A DNA stretch of 45,167 bases from COE1 sp045579665 (GCA_045579665.1 JAZNMO010000170.1:1-45167), one strand, 5' to 3'; positions 25,668-35,064 are shown, counted from the first letter of the stretch. The notes: generated by a model not told the origin, from the sequence alone. Numbers and translations: made by a program.

Positions 25668-27170
25668 ATGAATACCAACGTACAATCAACTGAAGAATTA
25701 AAGAAAAAAATCGAAGAGCTGGAAGAACGCAATCGCTTTTTGGAATTAATCCTGGATACGATACCTGTCAATGTCTTTGCCAAGGACACTCAAAGCAGAT
25801 ATTGTTACACCAATAAGATGTGCGATGCGATGAACAATACCAAACACGGTGAATTATTAGGGAAAACTGACTTTGAAAGAAATACGCCAGTGGAAATTGC
25901 CCGTGCCTATTACGAAGATGACCGCAACATTATGCAGTCCAAAACAGGCAGTCGAATGTTTGCACCGGAAGAGTGTGGCAATCAGATGCATTACTATGAA
26001 ATCATTAAAGAACCGCTTATTCAAAATGATGATACCGTTTTAGGAATACTTGGCATGGTGATTAATGTAGACAATGCATTGGGAATTTTAAAGACTGAAG
26101 AACAAAAATCTCCTGACAAATTGGGGGCTGCTTTTGAAAATATGTCAGGAGCAATAGCCAATACCTTAGGAAAACGCTATGATGCATTCATCTACCTAAA
26201 TACGACTCAAAACTATTATAACATTCTTCAAAAACGTGGAATTTTAGAAAAGGCAAAGGATTTCGGTACATTGGAGGATTATTACGAGACCTGTAGAATG
26301 TATATTCATCAGGATGACTTACATGTTTCAAAGTCCTTACCTAGAAATATTGAAGACACAGAGGAATACCGTGCGGAAAAGGGACTATATTCCATTGAAA
26401 TCCGTATCTGTGATGACGAGGGGAATTATCGCTGGAAGGAAGTAGAATGCTTCCGTATGAAAAACGGCGATGCTAATGGCTTTTTCATGACAATATTCGA
26501 TATTGATGACGCTGTAAAAAGACGCCAAAAGCAGAATTTAAAAGCCATCAACAATGACATTATTGATATCTTAAGTACTGTAGTGGAGTTTAGAAGTGTC
26601 GAATCAGGTGACCACATTCAGCGTATCAAGGGCTTTACCAAGATTATGCTCAAATATGTCAATCAGGTATATAATGATGTAGATTATTCTGCGGAAGAAA
26701 TAGATGTTATCTCATCTGCATCTGCCATGCATGATATCGGTAAAATAGCAATCCCTGACGGTATCCTGCTAAAACCCGGCAAGCTGACACCTGAAGAATT
26801 TGATGAGATGAAAAAGCATACCACCAAGGGCTGTGACATCTTAGTTACCATGGAAAACCTACAGGATGAAAAATATTATAAATACTGTTATGATATCTGC
26901 CGTCATCACCATGAACGCTACGACGGCCGAGGCTATCCGGACGGACTAAAGGGCGATGAAATCTCCCTTGAGGCACAGATTGTCTCTGTGGCTGATGTCT
27001 ATGATGCTTTGATTAGTAAGCGTGTTTATAAGGATGCTTATTCGCTAGGCGAAGCCTATGATATGATTCTAAACGGTGAATGCGGAGTTTTCTCACCAAA
27101 GCTGATGGAATGCTTTAAACTGGCTAGAGAAGAGATGGAAGCATTCTCCAAGGAACAGTTCGGAGTATAA
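25668..27170 (+). CDS. PAS/HD-GYP protein (possible cyclic di-GMP phosphodiesterase)
   Basis: The 500-aa protein has a short coiled coil (about 5-25), a PAS sensor domain (LILDTIPVNVFAKDTQSRYC onward, about 26-130), a middle region that looks like a second PAS-like fold, and a C-terminal HD-GYP domain (about 290-490). Motifs in the last are SGDHIQRI, HDIGKIAIPD, and HHERYDGRGYPDGLKG followed by VADVYDALISKR. The strict GYP signature reads GYPDG, as in active enzymes. It probably degrades cyclic di-GMP or a related dinucleotide in the cytosol in response to a PAS ligand. AGGAGTG lies 8-9 nt before the ATG. Confidence 0.9.
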   Translation: MNTNVQSTEELKKKIEELEERNRFLELILDTIPVNVFAKDTQSRYCYTNKMCDAMNNTKHGELLGKTDFERNTPVEIARAYYEDDRNIMQSKTGSRMFAPEECGNQMHYYEIIKEPLIQNDDTVLGILGMVINVDNALGILKTEEQKSPDKLGAAFENMSGAIANTLGKRYDAFIYLNTTQNYYNILQKRGILEKAKDFGTLEDYYETCRMYIHQDDLHVSKSLPRNIEDTEEYRAEKGLYSIEIRICDDEGNYRWKEVECFRMKNGDANGFFMTIFDIDDAVKRRQKQNLKAINNDIIDILSTVVEFRSVESGDHIQRIKGFTKIMLKYVNQVYNDVDYSAEEIDVISSASAMHDIGKIAIPDGILLKPGKLTPEEFDEMKKHTTKGCDILVTMENLQDEKYYKYCYDICRHHHERYDGRGYPDGLKGDEISLEAQIVSVADVYDALISKRVYKDAYSLGEAYDMILNGECGVFSPKLMECFKLAREEMEAFSKEQFGV

Positions 27171-27204
27171 AAAATGAGCCATAAAGGCTCATTTTTTATA
27201 CTCC
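27162..27204. terminator. Bidirectional terminator spanning two convergent stop codons
   Basis: GGAGTATAAAAAATGAGCC (27162-27180) and GGCTCATTTTTTATACTCC (27186-27204) are a perfect 19-nt inverted repeat around ATAAA. The stems contain the TAA stops and last codons of the HD-GYP and ABC-F genes; both proteins end in Gly-Val. The GAGCC/GGCTC core next to T6 can terminate either transcript. Confidence 0.92.
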
Positions 27205-29154
27205 ATTCATTTCTTCCAGTTCTAACTCTGTCTCCATCATCCGCTCTAACAGTGTTTCCTGTTGATGCTCCTCTGCATCCAGCTGATTCTGCAATTCCAT
27301 TAATTTCTGATAGTCTGTTGCCAATGCCGGGTCCATCAATTGCATTTGCAGTTCAGCAGCCTTCGCTTCACTTTCCGCAAGCTGCTTTTCGTATTTCTTT
27401 AACTGATTCTCCAAACGTGACTTAATCTTGCCCGGATTATAATAGGTTTTCTTATCAAAAACATCCGTCAAAGTAGGATTCTTATCCTGCTTTTTAACCG
27501 GTTCACTGTTTACCTGATTTCCGGAGACGCTCCGCTTTAACTGCTTCTCCTTTTCTTCCAAGAAGCTCTTATAATCTCCTCGATACTGCTTTACATCCTC
27601 TGCACCAAATTCTAATATTCCTGTTGCTACCTGCTTAATAAAATATCTGTCATGCGAAACGAAAAGTACTGTTCCGGGGAAATCCTGCAGCATCTTCTCT
27701 AACGCTTCCTTTCCAATCATATCCATGTGATTGGTAGGCTCATCCAAAATCAACAGGTTAGGCTTAGTCTGAAACATCTTACACAGTGCAAGACGTACCT
27801 TCTCTCCGCCCGAGAGCTGTCCCATTTTCTTCATGACTTCTTCCTGCGAGAACATAAAGCTACCAAGTGCGCTCCGCACTTCTTCACGCAAAAGCTTAGG
27901 ATACTTCTCCCAGAAGTTATCCAACACCGTCTGCTGCGGGTCTGCATCATTCACTACCGCTCTTTGCTGGTCAAAATATCCCCACTCTACATTTGGTCCA
28001 ATAGTAAAGCTACCGCCAAGAGGTTCTATCATTCCTACGATAGTTTTCAGCAGTGTAGATTTTCCTTTTCCATTTTCACCAAGAATGGCAATCCGTTCCC
28101 CTTTCTTTAATTGGAAAGACACCTCACTTAACACCTTATCATAACCGATTGCCAGCTTCTTTGTTGTCAACACATCCGTATAGCTTTCAATCCTTGGTGT
28201 AAACATGGCACGGAAGGTCTTGGTATCAAAGCGTCGTGGCTTCTCTATCTTTACCATATGCTCAATCGCCATACGCTTAGAACGTGTTGCAGCAACCTTG
28301 GTCGGTGTATTCTTCCACTTCTCTATCCATTCTGTGAGTCTGGCAATTTCCTTCTGCTGTTCCTCATAATCCTTTTCCTGCTTAATCAAATCCTCTTCCT
28401 TACGCTTCATAAAAGCAGAATAATTTCCGGGATAGCGCTTGATTCTGTGATACTCAATCTCATATGTCACATCAATAATTCTATCAAGAAACATACGGTC
28501 ATGAGATACAATTACCACTGCCTTATCATATTCCTTCAAATATCCCTCTAACCACTCAATGGTCGGTAAATCCAAGTGATTGGTAGGCTCGTCAAGAAGC
28601 ATAATATCAGGTCTGCTAAGAAGAAGCTTCATAAATGCTACCTTCGTCTGCTGCCCACCCGAAAAACTCTCAATTGGACGCTGTAAGTCCTCCAACGGAA
28701 AGCCAAAGCTCTGAAACATAACCTCCATATCTCTTCGCCATGTATAGCCTCGCAAAGCTTCCATCTGCTTTTGCAGATTATCATATTCATACATCAAGGA
28801 CTGCTCTCCTGTCTGCATGCTCTCCTCAATCTCCTTCATACGGGCTTCACATGCAAATACAGGGGCAAATGCCTTCTTAATCTCTTCCTCAACAGTAACC
28901 TCGCCATCCTCAAAACTAATCTGACGCAAGAACCCTATCTGCTGCTTACCTGCCATGGTAATACCACATTCCTCATCACTATCAAGATTGGCCATCTTGA
29001 TTTCCCCTGCTATCAGCTTTAAAAGGGTTGTTTTTCCACAACCATTACGCCCTACCACAGCTATTTTCTCACTATCATGTATCTCAAAATTCACATCCTC
29101 TAATATCGTATCCGCCGCATACTGTACTATCGCATGCTTAATCTGGTATCTCAT
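27196..29154 (-). CDS. ABC-F family ATPase
   Basis: This 652-aa soluble protein has two ABC ATPase domains and no membrane segment. The first has GRNGCGKTT, FSGGQQTK and LLDEPTNHLDL; the second has GENGKGKST, LSGGEKVR and LILDEPTNHMDM. Between them is the basic helical linker that reaches the ribosomal P site in this family, and the last 100 or so residues form a coiled coil (LENQLKKYEKQLAESEAKAA). Relatives are translation factors or ribosome-protecting resistance proteins; which applies here cannot be told. The ATG at 29154 has GGAGGAGAAC before it and overlaps the rsgA stop (ATGA). A leader ORF and terminator precede rsgA. Confidence 0.93.
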   Translation of the reverse strand: MRYQIKHAIVQYAADTILEDVNFEIHDSEKIAVVGRNGCGKTTLLKLIAGEIKMANLDSDEECGITMAGKQQIGFLRQISFEDGEVTVEEEIKKAFAPVFACEARMKEIEESMQTGEQSLMYEYDNLQKQMEALRGYTWRRDMEVMFQSFGFPLEDLQRPIESFSGGQQTKVAFMKLLLSRPDIMLLDEPTNHLDLPTIEWLEGYLKEYDKAVVIVSHDRMFLDRIIDVTYEIEYHRIKRYPGNYSAFMKRKEEDLIKQEKDYEEQQKEIARLTEWIEKWKNTPTKVAATRSKRMAIEHMVKIEKPRRFDTKTFRAMFTPRIESYTDVLTTKKLAIGYDKVLSEVSFQLKKGERIAILGENGKGKSTLLKTIVGMIEPLGGSFTIGPNVEWGYFDQQRAVVNDADPQQTVLDNFWEKYPKLLREEVRSALGSFMFSQEEVMKKMGQLSGGEKVRLALCKMFQTKPNLLILDEPTNHMDMIGKEALEKMLQDFPGTVLFVSHDRYFIKQVATGILEFGAEDVKQYRGDYKSFLEEKEKQLKRSVSGNQVNSEPVKKQDKNPTLTDVFDKKTYYNPGKIKSRLENQLKKYEKQLAESEAKAAELQMQLMDPALATDYQKLMELQNQLDAEEHQQETLLERMMETELELEEMNGV

Positions 29155-30161
29155 GTTCTCCTCCTCATTGCCTTTTCCATTCGCCTTTGTATAATCGCTT
29201 TCTTCTCTCTGGCAAATGCTTCTTCTCTCTGCATATGTAAATATGTATTCCAACGTCTTTCGTCCAGACTTCCATCCTCTAATGCTGCTTTAATAGCGCA
29301 TCCGGGTTCTGTCTTATGCCCACAATTAGAAAATCTGCAGCTTGCTGCCAGTTCCTCTACATCCTCAAATGAGGTCTGTAACCCCTCATCTACATCACTA
29401 ACAGTTAATTTACGAATTCCCGGTGTATCAATGATTCTTCCACCGCCGGCAATCACTTCTCCATTCGGTAGTGTAATCTCCTTGGGTAGATTCATACACT
29501 GCTTATAGGTAGTCGTATGCCTTCCCTGAGCATCGGCTTCTCTGATACCACCTGTCAGCATTTCATCTTTTCCCATTACCATGTTGACAAAAGAAGACTT
29601 CCCTACACCTGACGAACCTAACAATACTGTTGTCTTTCCACCTTGAAAAAATCTCTCCAGTTGTGCAACGCCCTCTCCTGTTACCGAGCTTACACAATGA
29701 ATCTCCACTCCCGGTGCCACAGACTCTGCCTGCACCACATAGTCTTGGGGATTCTCACACAAATCCGCCTTAGTCAAAATGATAATCGGAACACCACCAC
29801 TTTGCCAAGCTACTGTTACGTATCGTTCTAACTTCGACAAATGAAAATCCCGATTCATCGACATTGTAATAAATACATAATCAAAATTTGCCGCTACTGC
29901 AAGGTCATTCTGACCTTGCGTTACATTTTGGCGCATAAATACGGACCTTCTCTGTAATACCTTAGTGATAAGACTATCCCCAAGCTCATTTCTAATGAGC
30001 TCCACATTATCCCCTACTGTTGGAAACTCTACTACTTCCCCTGTGTTATAAAAACACGCTGTCTTCAATTTGCCATATAGGATTTCCTCTCCTACACTAA
30101 GCTCATAGCGGTCACGATGAACCGCCGTTACTGTTGCGATTTGTTTGTTCTCTAAATTCAT
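29151..30161 (-). CDS. rsgA: Ribosome small-subunit maturation GTPase RsgA
   Basis: RsgA helps mature and check the 30S subunit. The 336-aa protein has an OB fold (about 1-70), then a circularly permuted GTPase with LTKADLC (G4) ahead of GSSGVGKSSFVN (G1) and DTPGI (G3), and a C-terminal zinc site in CRFSNCGHKTEPGCAI. The ATG at 30161 is favoured by GGAGAG 4 nt upstream; another ATG lies at 30173. It is translationally coupled to the ABC-F gene, so both products act on the ribosome. A hairpin terminator and a 22-codon ORF lie in its leader. Confidence 0.95.
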   Translation of the reverse strand: MNLENKQIATVTAVHRDRYELSVGEEILYGKLKTACFYNTGEVVEFPTVGDNVELIRNELGDSLITKVLQRRSVFMRQNVTQGQNDLAVAANFDYVFITMSMNRDFHLSKLERYVTVAWQSGGVPIIILTKADLCENPQDYVVQAESVAPGVEIHCVSSVTGEGVAQLERFFQGGKTTVLLGSSGVGKSSFVNMVMGKDEMLTGGIREADAQGRHTTTYKQCMNLPKEITLPNGEVIAGGGRIIDTPGIRKLTVSDVDEGLQTSFEDVEELAASCRFSNCGHKTEPGCAIKAALEDGSLDERRWNTYLHMQREEAFAREKKAIIQRRMEKAMRRRT

Positions 30162-30247
30162 TTTTCTCTCCATTCACATACAATTCATCAATATTCCTAC
30201 AAGTAGTTGTCAGGAACAACCATTGTGTAACCTGTACGTGAAACCAG

Positions 30248-30280
30248 AAAAAAATCGTGGTACTCAAACGAATACCACGA
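30248..30280 (-). terminator. Hairpin terminator in the rsgA leader
   Basis: On the minus strand TCGTGGTA, a ten-base loop and TACCACGA make an 8-bp stem followed by T7. It lies between the 22-codon ORF and rsgA, so it either ends the upstream transcript or acts as an attenuator. Confidence 0.85.
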
Positions 30281-30312
30281 CAAATAATCATAGACCTTTA
30301 TTAAACAAATCT

Positions 30313-30381
30313 TTATCTATTCTCAACCGAGGTAATCACGTACAATATAAAGTTCTTCTCAATAGCTGTTCTCTTATTCAT
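30313..30381 (-). CDS. Small ORF (22 aa) with strong ribosome binding site; possible leader peptide
   Basis: AAGGAGG sits 8 nt before an ATG opening a 22-codon frame that begins MNKRTAIEKN and ends ITSVENR. The ribosome binding site is as good as any in the window. The ORF is followed after 33 nt by a clear terminator, then by rsgA and the ABC-F gene. TGTACGTGA inside it is exactly complementary to TCACGTACA on the far side of the terminator, which might support alternative folding. It could be a regulatory leader peptide for the rsgA operon or a small protein following the flavoprotein gene. I know no family for it. Confidence 0.5.
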   Translation of the reverse strand: MNKRTAIEKNFILYVITSVENR

Positions 30382-30471
30382 CGCTTTTACCTCCTTAAAT
30401 TCTCTAAATTTCAACTACTTTATTATGATATACCTACTGTTTATATATTGTCAATCAATTTTGCTGATTCA

Positions 30472-31122
30472 TTAATAAACTCGCTCAAAATCAGATGCCG
30501 GATGCTTACATGCAGGACAGATATAATCAGCCGGAAGCTCCTTGCCCACATACTCATAGCCGCATACCTTACAACGCCAGATGGTCTGTCCCTCTAACTC
30601 AGGAGAACCGGAATCTACAGTCTTAGGCGTAATGATATCCTGCTGCGGCTGTGGTTTAATATGCTGATGATAGTAGCTGTAGGTTGCTGATGGCACATCG
30701 CATAATACCTTCATCTCCTTTACCTTACCGATAAACATGGTATGTGTTCCCAAATCAACAGTTTGCTCTACATCCACTGAGAAATAGGAATTTGTACCTT
30801 TTGTGATATAGTAAATTCCGTTTTCAGCTCTTTCACATTCTGCAAAACCTTCGAATTTATCAACTGCCTTCCCCGTCTGAAATCCAAACCTCTTAATCAA
30901 CTCAAAATCAGCCTCTTCGCTTAGCACAGAAACGCAAAACTTGCCGGAATTCTGTATCATATCCTGTGTATAATTGAGCTTATTTACTGCAATTGCAATC
31001 CTGTTTGGCTCTGCCGTTACCTGCTCCACTGTATTAATGATGCAACCATTGTCTTTACCGTTCTGATTGGCAGTCAGTACAAAGATTCCGTAGGTTAGTT
31101 TGTTCAATGCCTCTAATTCCAT
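30472..31122 (-). CDS. Flavin reductase-rubredoxin fusion protein
   Basis: The 216-aa protein joins an FMN-binding flavin reductase-like domain (about 1-150; NKLTYGIFVLTA, NGCIINTVEQVT, NKLNYTQDMI, GTHTMFIGKV) to a C-terminal rubredoxin with two metal-binding cysteine pairs, WRCKVCGYEY and ICPACKHP. This is the layout of the high-molecular-weight rubredoxins (Hrb) of anaerobes, which pass electrons from NAD(P)H to flavodiiron proteins that reduce O2 or NO. I chose the ATG at 31122, about 10 nt after AGAAGGG; another ATG at 31131 is too close to the site. It appears to be transcribed alone or with the small ORF downstream. Confidence 0.9.
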   Translation of the reverse strand: MELEALNKLTYGIFVLTANQNGKDNGCIINTVEQVTAEPNRIAIAVNKLNYTQDMIQNSGKFCVSVLSEEADFELIKRFGFQTGKAVDKFEGFAECERAENGIYYITKGTNSYFSVDVEQTVDLGTHTMFIGKVKEMKVLCDVPSATYSYYHQHIKPQPQQDIITPKTVDSGSPELEGQTIWRCKVCGYEYVGKELPADYICPACKHPASDFERVY

Positions 31123-31218
31123 ATATCTCATTCCCTTCTTAAGTTATTACCAATATATGCAATTAGCATTGACAAATGTGACTATTTTCATTCAGAGTCA
31201 GGCCGCTCGAAAACTAAC

Positions 31219-33048
31219 TTATGCGTAGTACACTGCCTGTGCATTCCAGAGGTCGGCGTATAAGCCTTCCTGTTGTACCAATTCCTCATGAGAGCCACGC
31301 TGTACTACGGTTCCCTTGTCGAATACCAGGATATCCTCACAGAATCGGCAGGATGCCAGTCTATGTGAAATATAAATTGCCGTCTTATTACCTACCATCT
31401 TATCAAAACCTGCAAACACCTCACACTCTGACACCGGGTCAAGCGCAGCTGTCGGCTCATCCATAATAACAAACGGCGCATTCTTATAGATTGCTCTGGC
31501 AATCGCCATCTTTTGCTTCTCGCCACCGGAAAATGCCACACCTTCTTCTGCAAAATCCTTACCTACATAGGTATTCAATCCGTCCGTGAGAGACGCAATC
31601 CTATCACCAAGTCCTGCCTTTGTCAGCGCATCAATCGCACGTTCTTCATCTACCACATCACTTGCCGCCACATTCTCCCCAACCGGAAATGCAAACATTC
31701 TAAAATCCTGAAATACCACGGCAAACAGATTGCAGTACTCTTGATAATCAAACTTACGGATATCGATACCATTTACCTTAATGCAGCCCTCTGTCACATC
31801 ATACAAACGGCAAAGAAGCTTAATAAATGTGGTCTTACCTGAACCATTTTTCCCTACGATTGCCATCTTCTCTCCTATGGTAAACTTCAGATTCAAATCC
31901 TTAATAATATCCTGCTCTGTTCCCGGATAACGGAAAGACACATGCTCAAACTCTACTGAGAATTTATTGTCTCTTCGCTTCTCCATCGGAATCGTGCCTT
32001 CATACTTTCTCTTGGAAAGACTCATGTATTCTACATAGTCCTTGCAGTATAAGCCGACTGTATTCAGATTCGCCATTGCCATCGCACACTGTGCCACAGC
32101 CATAGAGAATCGCAGGATACCGGACGCATAGGTTACCACGCCGCCTATCGTAATCATTCCTGCATAGGCACGAAGTCCTGTAAACAGATAGACCATTAAG
32201 CCCGATAAGTCAGAAAGCCCCTGACCTACCCATTCTCGTTTGGTAAAAATGGATGCAAGTTTTTTCTTTCCCTCAATTACATTTTGATTACTTACTTCCA
32301 TATCATTCTCAATCAACTCCTGCTGCGCATAGATACGCAAATCCTTCTGCGACTCTATTCCTGCCAGCTTATCCAGATAATAATTTCTCCTATTATAATC
32401 CTTGGTCAGCCTATCGTATTCTCCCTTACTGCGTCTTGCTATTACATCGTTATACTTATAATTGACTGCAACAAAGACACAAACCACCGCAAACAAAAGC
32501 ACCGAGCTCATCCATGAACAGATAAAGCCCTCTCCCTGCTTAGAGGAGATAAACAGTGGAATCATAATAACTAAAGCCAAAACTATGGAAATGACCGAAG
32601 TCATAATCTGTTCAAAACGATACAGCAACCAGCCTGACATACCAATATAATTTCCCTCAGCCTGACTCTTATAGCGAAGCTCCTGTACACGAGGCTCCTC
32701 CAAGTACTCATAATCCATGGATAAAGACTTTCTATTCAATACCTCTGCTTCTATTTCTTTGATATATTCGTTCTTCTGATTGTACCATTCCCTAAATCTT
32801 GCCTCGATTAATCGAAGCACCATATTCGCACCAAGAGCTATCAATGCATACTTTAGCAATTCCTCTATGCCGTCTCCTGCATATACAGCATCCAACAAAA
32901 ATCCCATCAATACAATGCTGATATACGGTCTGACACCTCCTAGAATCGAAAGAATAACACTGTTTACCAGCATATCCATATTCTGCTTGGAAAAATCCTT
33001 CAGGAAGCGAACCACATATTTCCATTCTATTCTTTCTGACTTATTCAT
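31219..33048 (-). CDS. ABC exporter half-transporter, second subunit
   Basis: This 609-aa protein has an N-terminal membrane domain (about 20-320) and an ATPase domain with GKNGSGKTT, FSGGEKQKMAIARA, VIMDEPTAALD and SHRLAS. Its signature and Walker B residues look intact. The ATG at 33048 follows AGGAGGGCATTTTCA and overlaps the upstream half-transporter by 8 nt, so the two probably form a heterodimer. The membrane domain resembles peptide or lipopeptide exporters more than drug exporters, but no substrate peptide or maturation gene is adjacent. Confidence 0.9.
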   Translation of the reverse strand: MNKSERIEWKYVVRFLKDFSKQNMDMLVNSVILSILGGVRPYISIVLMGFLLDAVYAGDGIEELLKYALIALGANMVLRLIEARFREWYNQKNEYIKEIEAEVLNRKSLSMDYEYLEEPRVQELRYKSQAEGNYIGMSGWLLYRFEQIMTSVISIVLALVIMIPLFISSKQGEGFICSWMSSVLLFAVVCVFVAVNYKYNDVIARRSKGEYDRLTKDYNRRNYYLDKLAGIESQKDLRIYAQQELIENDMEVSNQNVIEGKKKLASIFTKREWVGQGLSDLSGLMVYLFTGLRAYAGMITIGGVVTYASGILRFSMAVAQCAMAMANLNTVGLYCKDYVEYMSLSKRKYEGTIPMEKRRDNKFSVEFEHVSFRYPGTEQDIIKDLNLKFTIGEKMAIVGKNGSGKTTFIKLLCRLYDVTEGCIKVNGIDIRKFDYQEYCNLFAVVFQDFRMFAFPVGENVAASDVVDEERAIDALTKAGLGDRIASLTDGLNTYVGKDFAEEGVAFSGGEKQKMAIARAIYKNAPFVIMDEPTAALDPVSECEVFAGFDKMVGNKTAIYISHRLASCRFCEDILVFDKGTVVQRGSHEELVQQEGLYADLWNAQAVYYA

Positions 33049-34948
33049 TGAAAATGCCCTCCTTTCCTGCTTCATCCTCCACGTAGGAATCTCCCATAAG
33101 TTCGCTACGTTTCTTACGCTCCTCCTGCTCCTTGTAATACTTTCCTTGCAATTCAAAAAGTTCAGCATATCTGCCATTTGCCTGCATTAATGACTCATGT
33201 GTTCCCTCTTCAATAATACCGCCATTCTCCAACAAAATAATACGGTCACAGAAACGTGTACTGGATAATCTGTGCGAAATATAAATAGATGTTCTCCCCT
33301 GTGTCGCCTCACTAAAGTTCTGATACAACAGATTCTCTGCAATCGGGTCAAGTGCCGCAGTCGGCTCATCTAAAAGCATCAGCTGGGAATCCTTATATAA
33401 AGCTCTTGCAAACAATAATTTCTGCTTCTCACCACCCGAATAGTCAAGTGCACTGTCATTCACCTCACGCACCAGTAAGGTCTCGCCTTTCTTAGGAAGA
33501 CTATCATATTTCTCTGCAAAGCCCGACATAGAAAGCGCCCACGAAAGCTTTTCTCGATTAATCTCCTGTGATACCTGTCCGGTAATATTCATATCCAATG
33601 TCACAGGAAGCAAGGTCGTATCCTGAAACAGTACAGAAAGCATCTGATAGTAAAACGCTCTGTCATATGACGTAATGGACTTTCCATTTACCAGAATCTC
33701 GCCTTCTGTCGGCTGATAGAAACCACAAATCAGCTTTACAAGTGTAGTCTTACCTGCACCATTTAACCCCAATAATGCGAGCTTTTCCCCTGCCCGAATC
33801 GTCAAATTAATATTGGAAAGTGTCGGTTTCTTATTACCCGGATAGGTGTAAGAAACATTCTTAATCTCTACCATTACCGCACCATCTGCGCAAAAACTTT
33901 CCTTTTCTTCCTTACTATCTCCCCAAGGACTTTCAAGTTCCAAAAACTCTCTTAAGCTGCTAAGCTCCACACTCATCGGCTCTAACTGCATCGCCTGACG
34001 AATCAATGTCTCCAAATAAGCTGTAAATCCGCTTGTCAAACCAAGGTATAATACAAACTCTGCCACAGTCAGCTCGTTATGAACCAACAGCCATATCAGA
34101 TAACCCCAAGCCAGCATATCTACCAAGAAGCCAATCACTGCATCCGAAATACTTCTTAAGAAATACCAGCTATGTATGCTTGCAAAGATAGAATTCATAT
34201 TCTCCAGGGACTCATCATACTTCTTAATAAACCAATTCAGCATCTGATATATACGAATATCCTTACCCGCGCTGCTCTCTACTGCCTGTCTGCTGATATA
34301 TGCAGCTTCCTTTGCGTGTCTGCTCAGCTTTACGTGATATTCCTTGTGCTTCTTTCTTGCCACCGCCAAAAGCTTCATGCTGGAAATCACCGAGAACATC
34401 ATCAGTAGAACTAAGATAATACTCTTACTACCTATAATAATTCCATAGAAAACAATTGCCAGAATTGCTGATATACATAATGGGAACGCAACACAAGCCA
34501 GAGTAAAATTGTAACCATTTCTAAGTGCTCTCCATGCATTACCAATTACCTTCTGCTCCTCTTCTCCCTCTAACAGGTTATAATCCAAATCCATCATCTT
34601 CCGAAAGCATCGCTTGCTCAGATAAACGGGCAACAAACTACTGCAGTTATAAATATAGGTTCCCATTCCTTTCACAATTATATTGCAAATCAGCATAATT
34701 CCCGTTAGCAGGCATATGTACCATACCATATGCGACACATCCCACTGCCCCTGCAGTGCCCGCACTACCTCTGATGGAATCAGCGTTCCAAGATAAGATG
34801 CTGCCACCATCGGAACTACCTCTATAAACTGGTAGTAAAACAGCTTCTTATCATTCTCATATGCACATTGCATACTGTATCTTATATTACTGAACAGCCC
34901 ATACTTACCTTTCTTACGGCTGCCAAACACCTGTTGATATTCAATCAT
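33041..34948 (-). CDS. ABC exporter half-transporter, first subunit
   Basis: The 635-aa protein has a membrane domain of about six helices and an ATPase domain with GLNGAGKTT, YSGGEKQKLLFARA, MLLDEPTAALD and SHRLSS. The start at 34948 has a GGGGG ribosome-binding sequence 8 nt upstream; that sequence forms part of a long hairpin (34958-35018). Another in-frame start lies at 34963. It is the partner of the 31219-33048 subunit. The C-terminus is a charged, glutamate- and lysine-rich tail of about 30 residues. Confidence 0.9.
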   Translation of the reverse strand: MIEYQQVFGSRKKGKYGLFSNIRYSMQCAYENDKKLFYYQFIEVVPMVAASYLGTLIPSEVVRALQGQWDVSHMVWYICLLTGIMLICNIIVKGMGTYIYNCSSLLPVYLSKRCFRKMMDLDYNLLEGEEEQKVIGNAWRALRNGYNFTLACVAFPLCISAILAIVFYGIIIGSKSIILVLLMMFSVISSMKLLAVARKKHKEYHVKLSRHAKEAAYISRQAVESSAGKDIRIYQMLNWFIKKYDESLENMNSIFASIHSWYFLRSISDAVIGFLVDMLAWGYLIWLLVHNELTVAEFVLYLGLTSGFTAYLETLIRQAMQLEPMSVELSSLREFLELESPWGDSKEEKESFCADGAVMVEIKNVSYTYPGNKKPTLSNINLTIRAGEKLALLGLNGAGKTTLVKLICGFYQPTEGEILVNGKSITSYDRAFYYQMLSVLFQDTTLLPVTLDMNITGQVSQEINREKLSWALSMSGFAEKYDSLPKKGETLLVREVNDSALDYSGGEKQKLLFARALYKDSQLMLLDEPTAALDPIAENLLYQNFSEATQGRTSIYISHRLSSTRFCDRIILLENGGIIEEGTHESLMQANGRYAELFELQGKYYKEQEERKKRSELMGDSYVEDEAGKEGIFNE

Positions 34949-34957
34949 AATAAAAAC

Positions 34958-35018
34958 CCCCATCTCATGTAGACTCATTTCACTTTTACAGTGTAACACA
35001 AGTCTACATAAAATGGGG
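34958..35018 (-). promoter_or_regulatory. 61-nt hairpin covering the ribosome binding site of the ABC exporter
   Basis: In the minus-strand transcript CCCCAT pairs with AUGGGG, AUGUAGACU with AGUCUACAU (exact 9-bp match), and an inner CACU with AGUG closes the loop. The AUGGGG strand contains the G-rich ribosome binding site of the 34948 start. Folding would hide it. The same dyad could also serve as a DNA operator. Confidence 0.6.
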
Positions 35019-35064
35019 ATATTTGCACGAATGGTAGCGTAGGGAGCACGAAATGTATTTTACC

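Noticed and set aside
31219..34948. Lantibiotic or sactipeptide biosynthesis cluster around the second ABC exporter
   Set aside because: No precursor peptide, LanM/LanBC, radical SAM or peptidase domain is found beside it; both exporter halves lack an N-terminal C39 peptidase.
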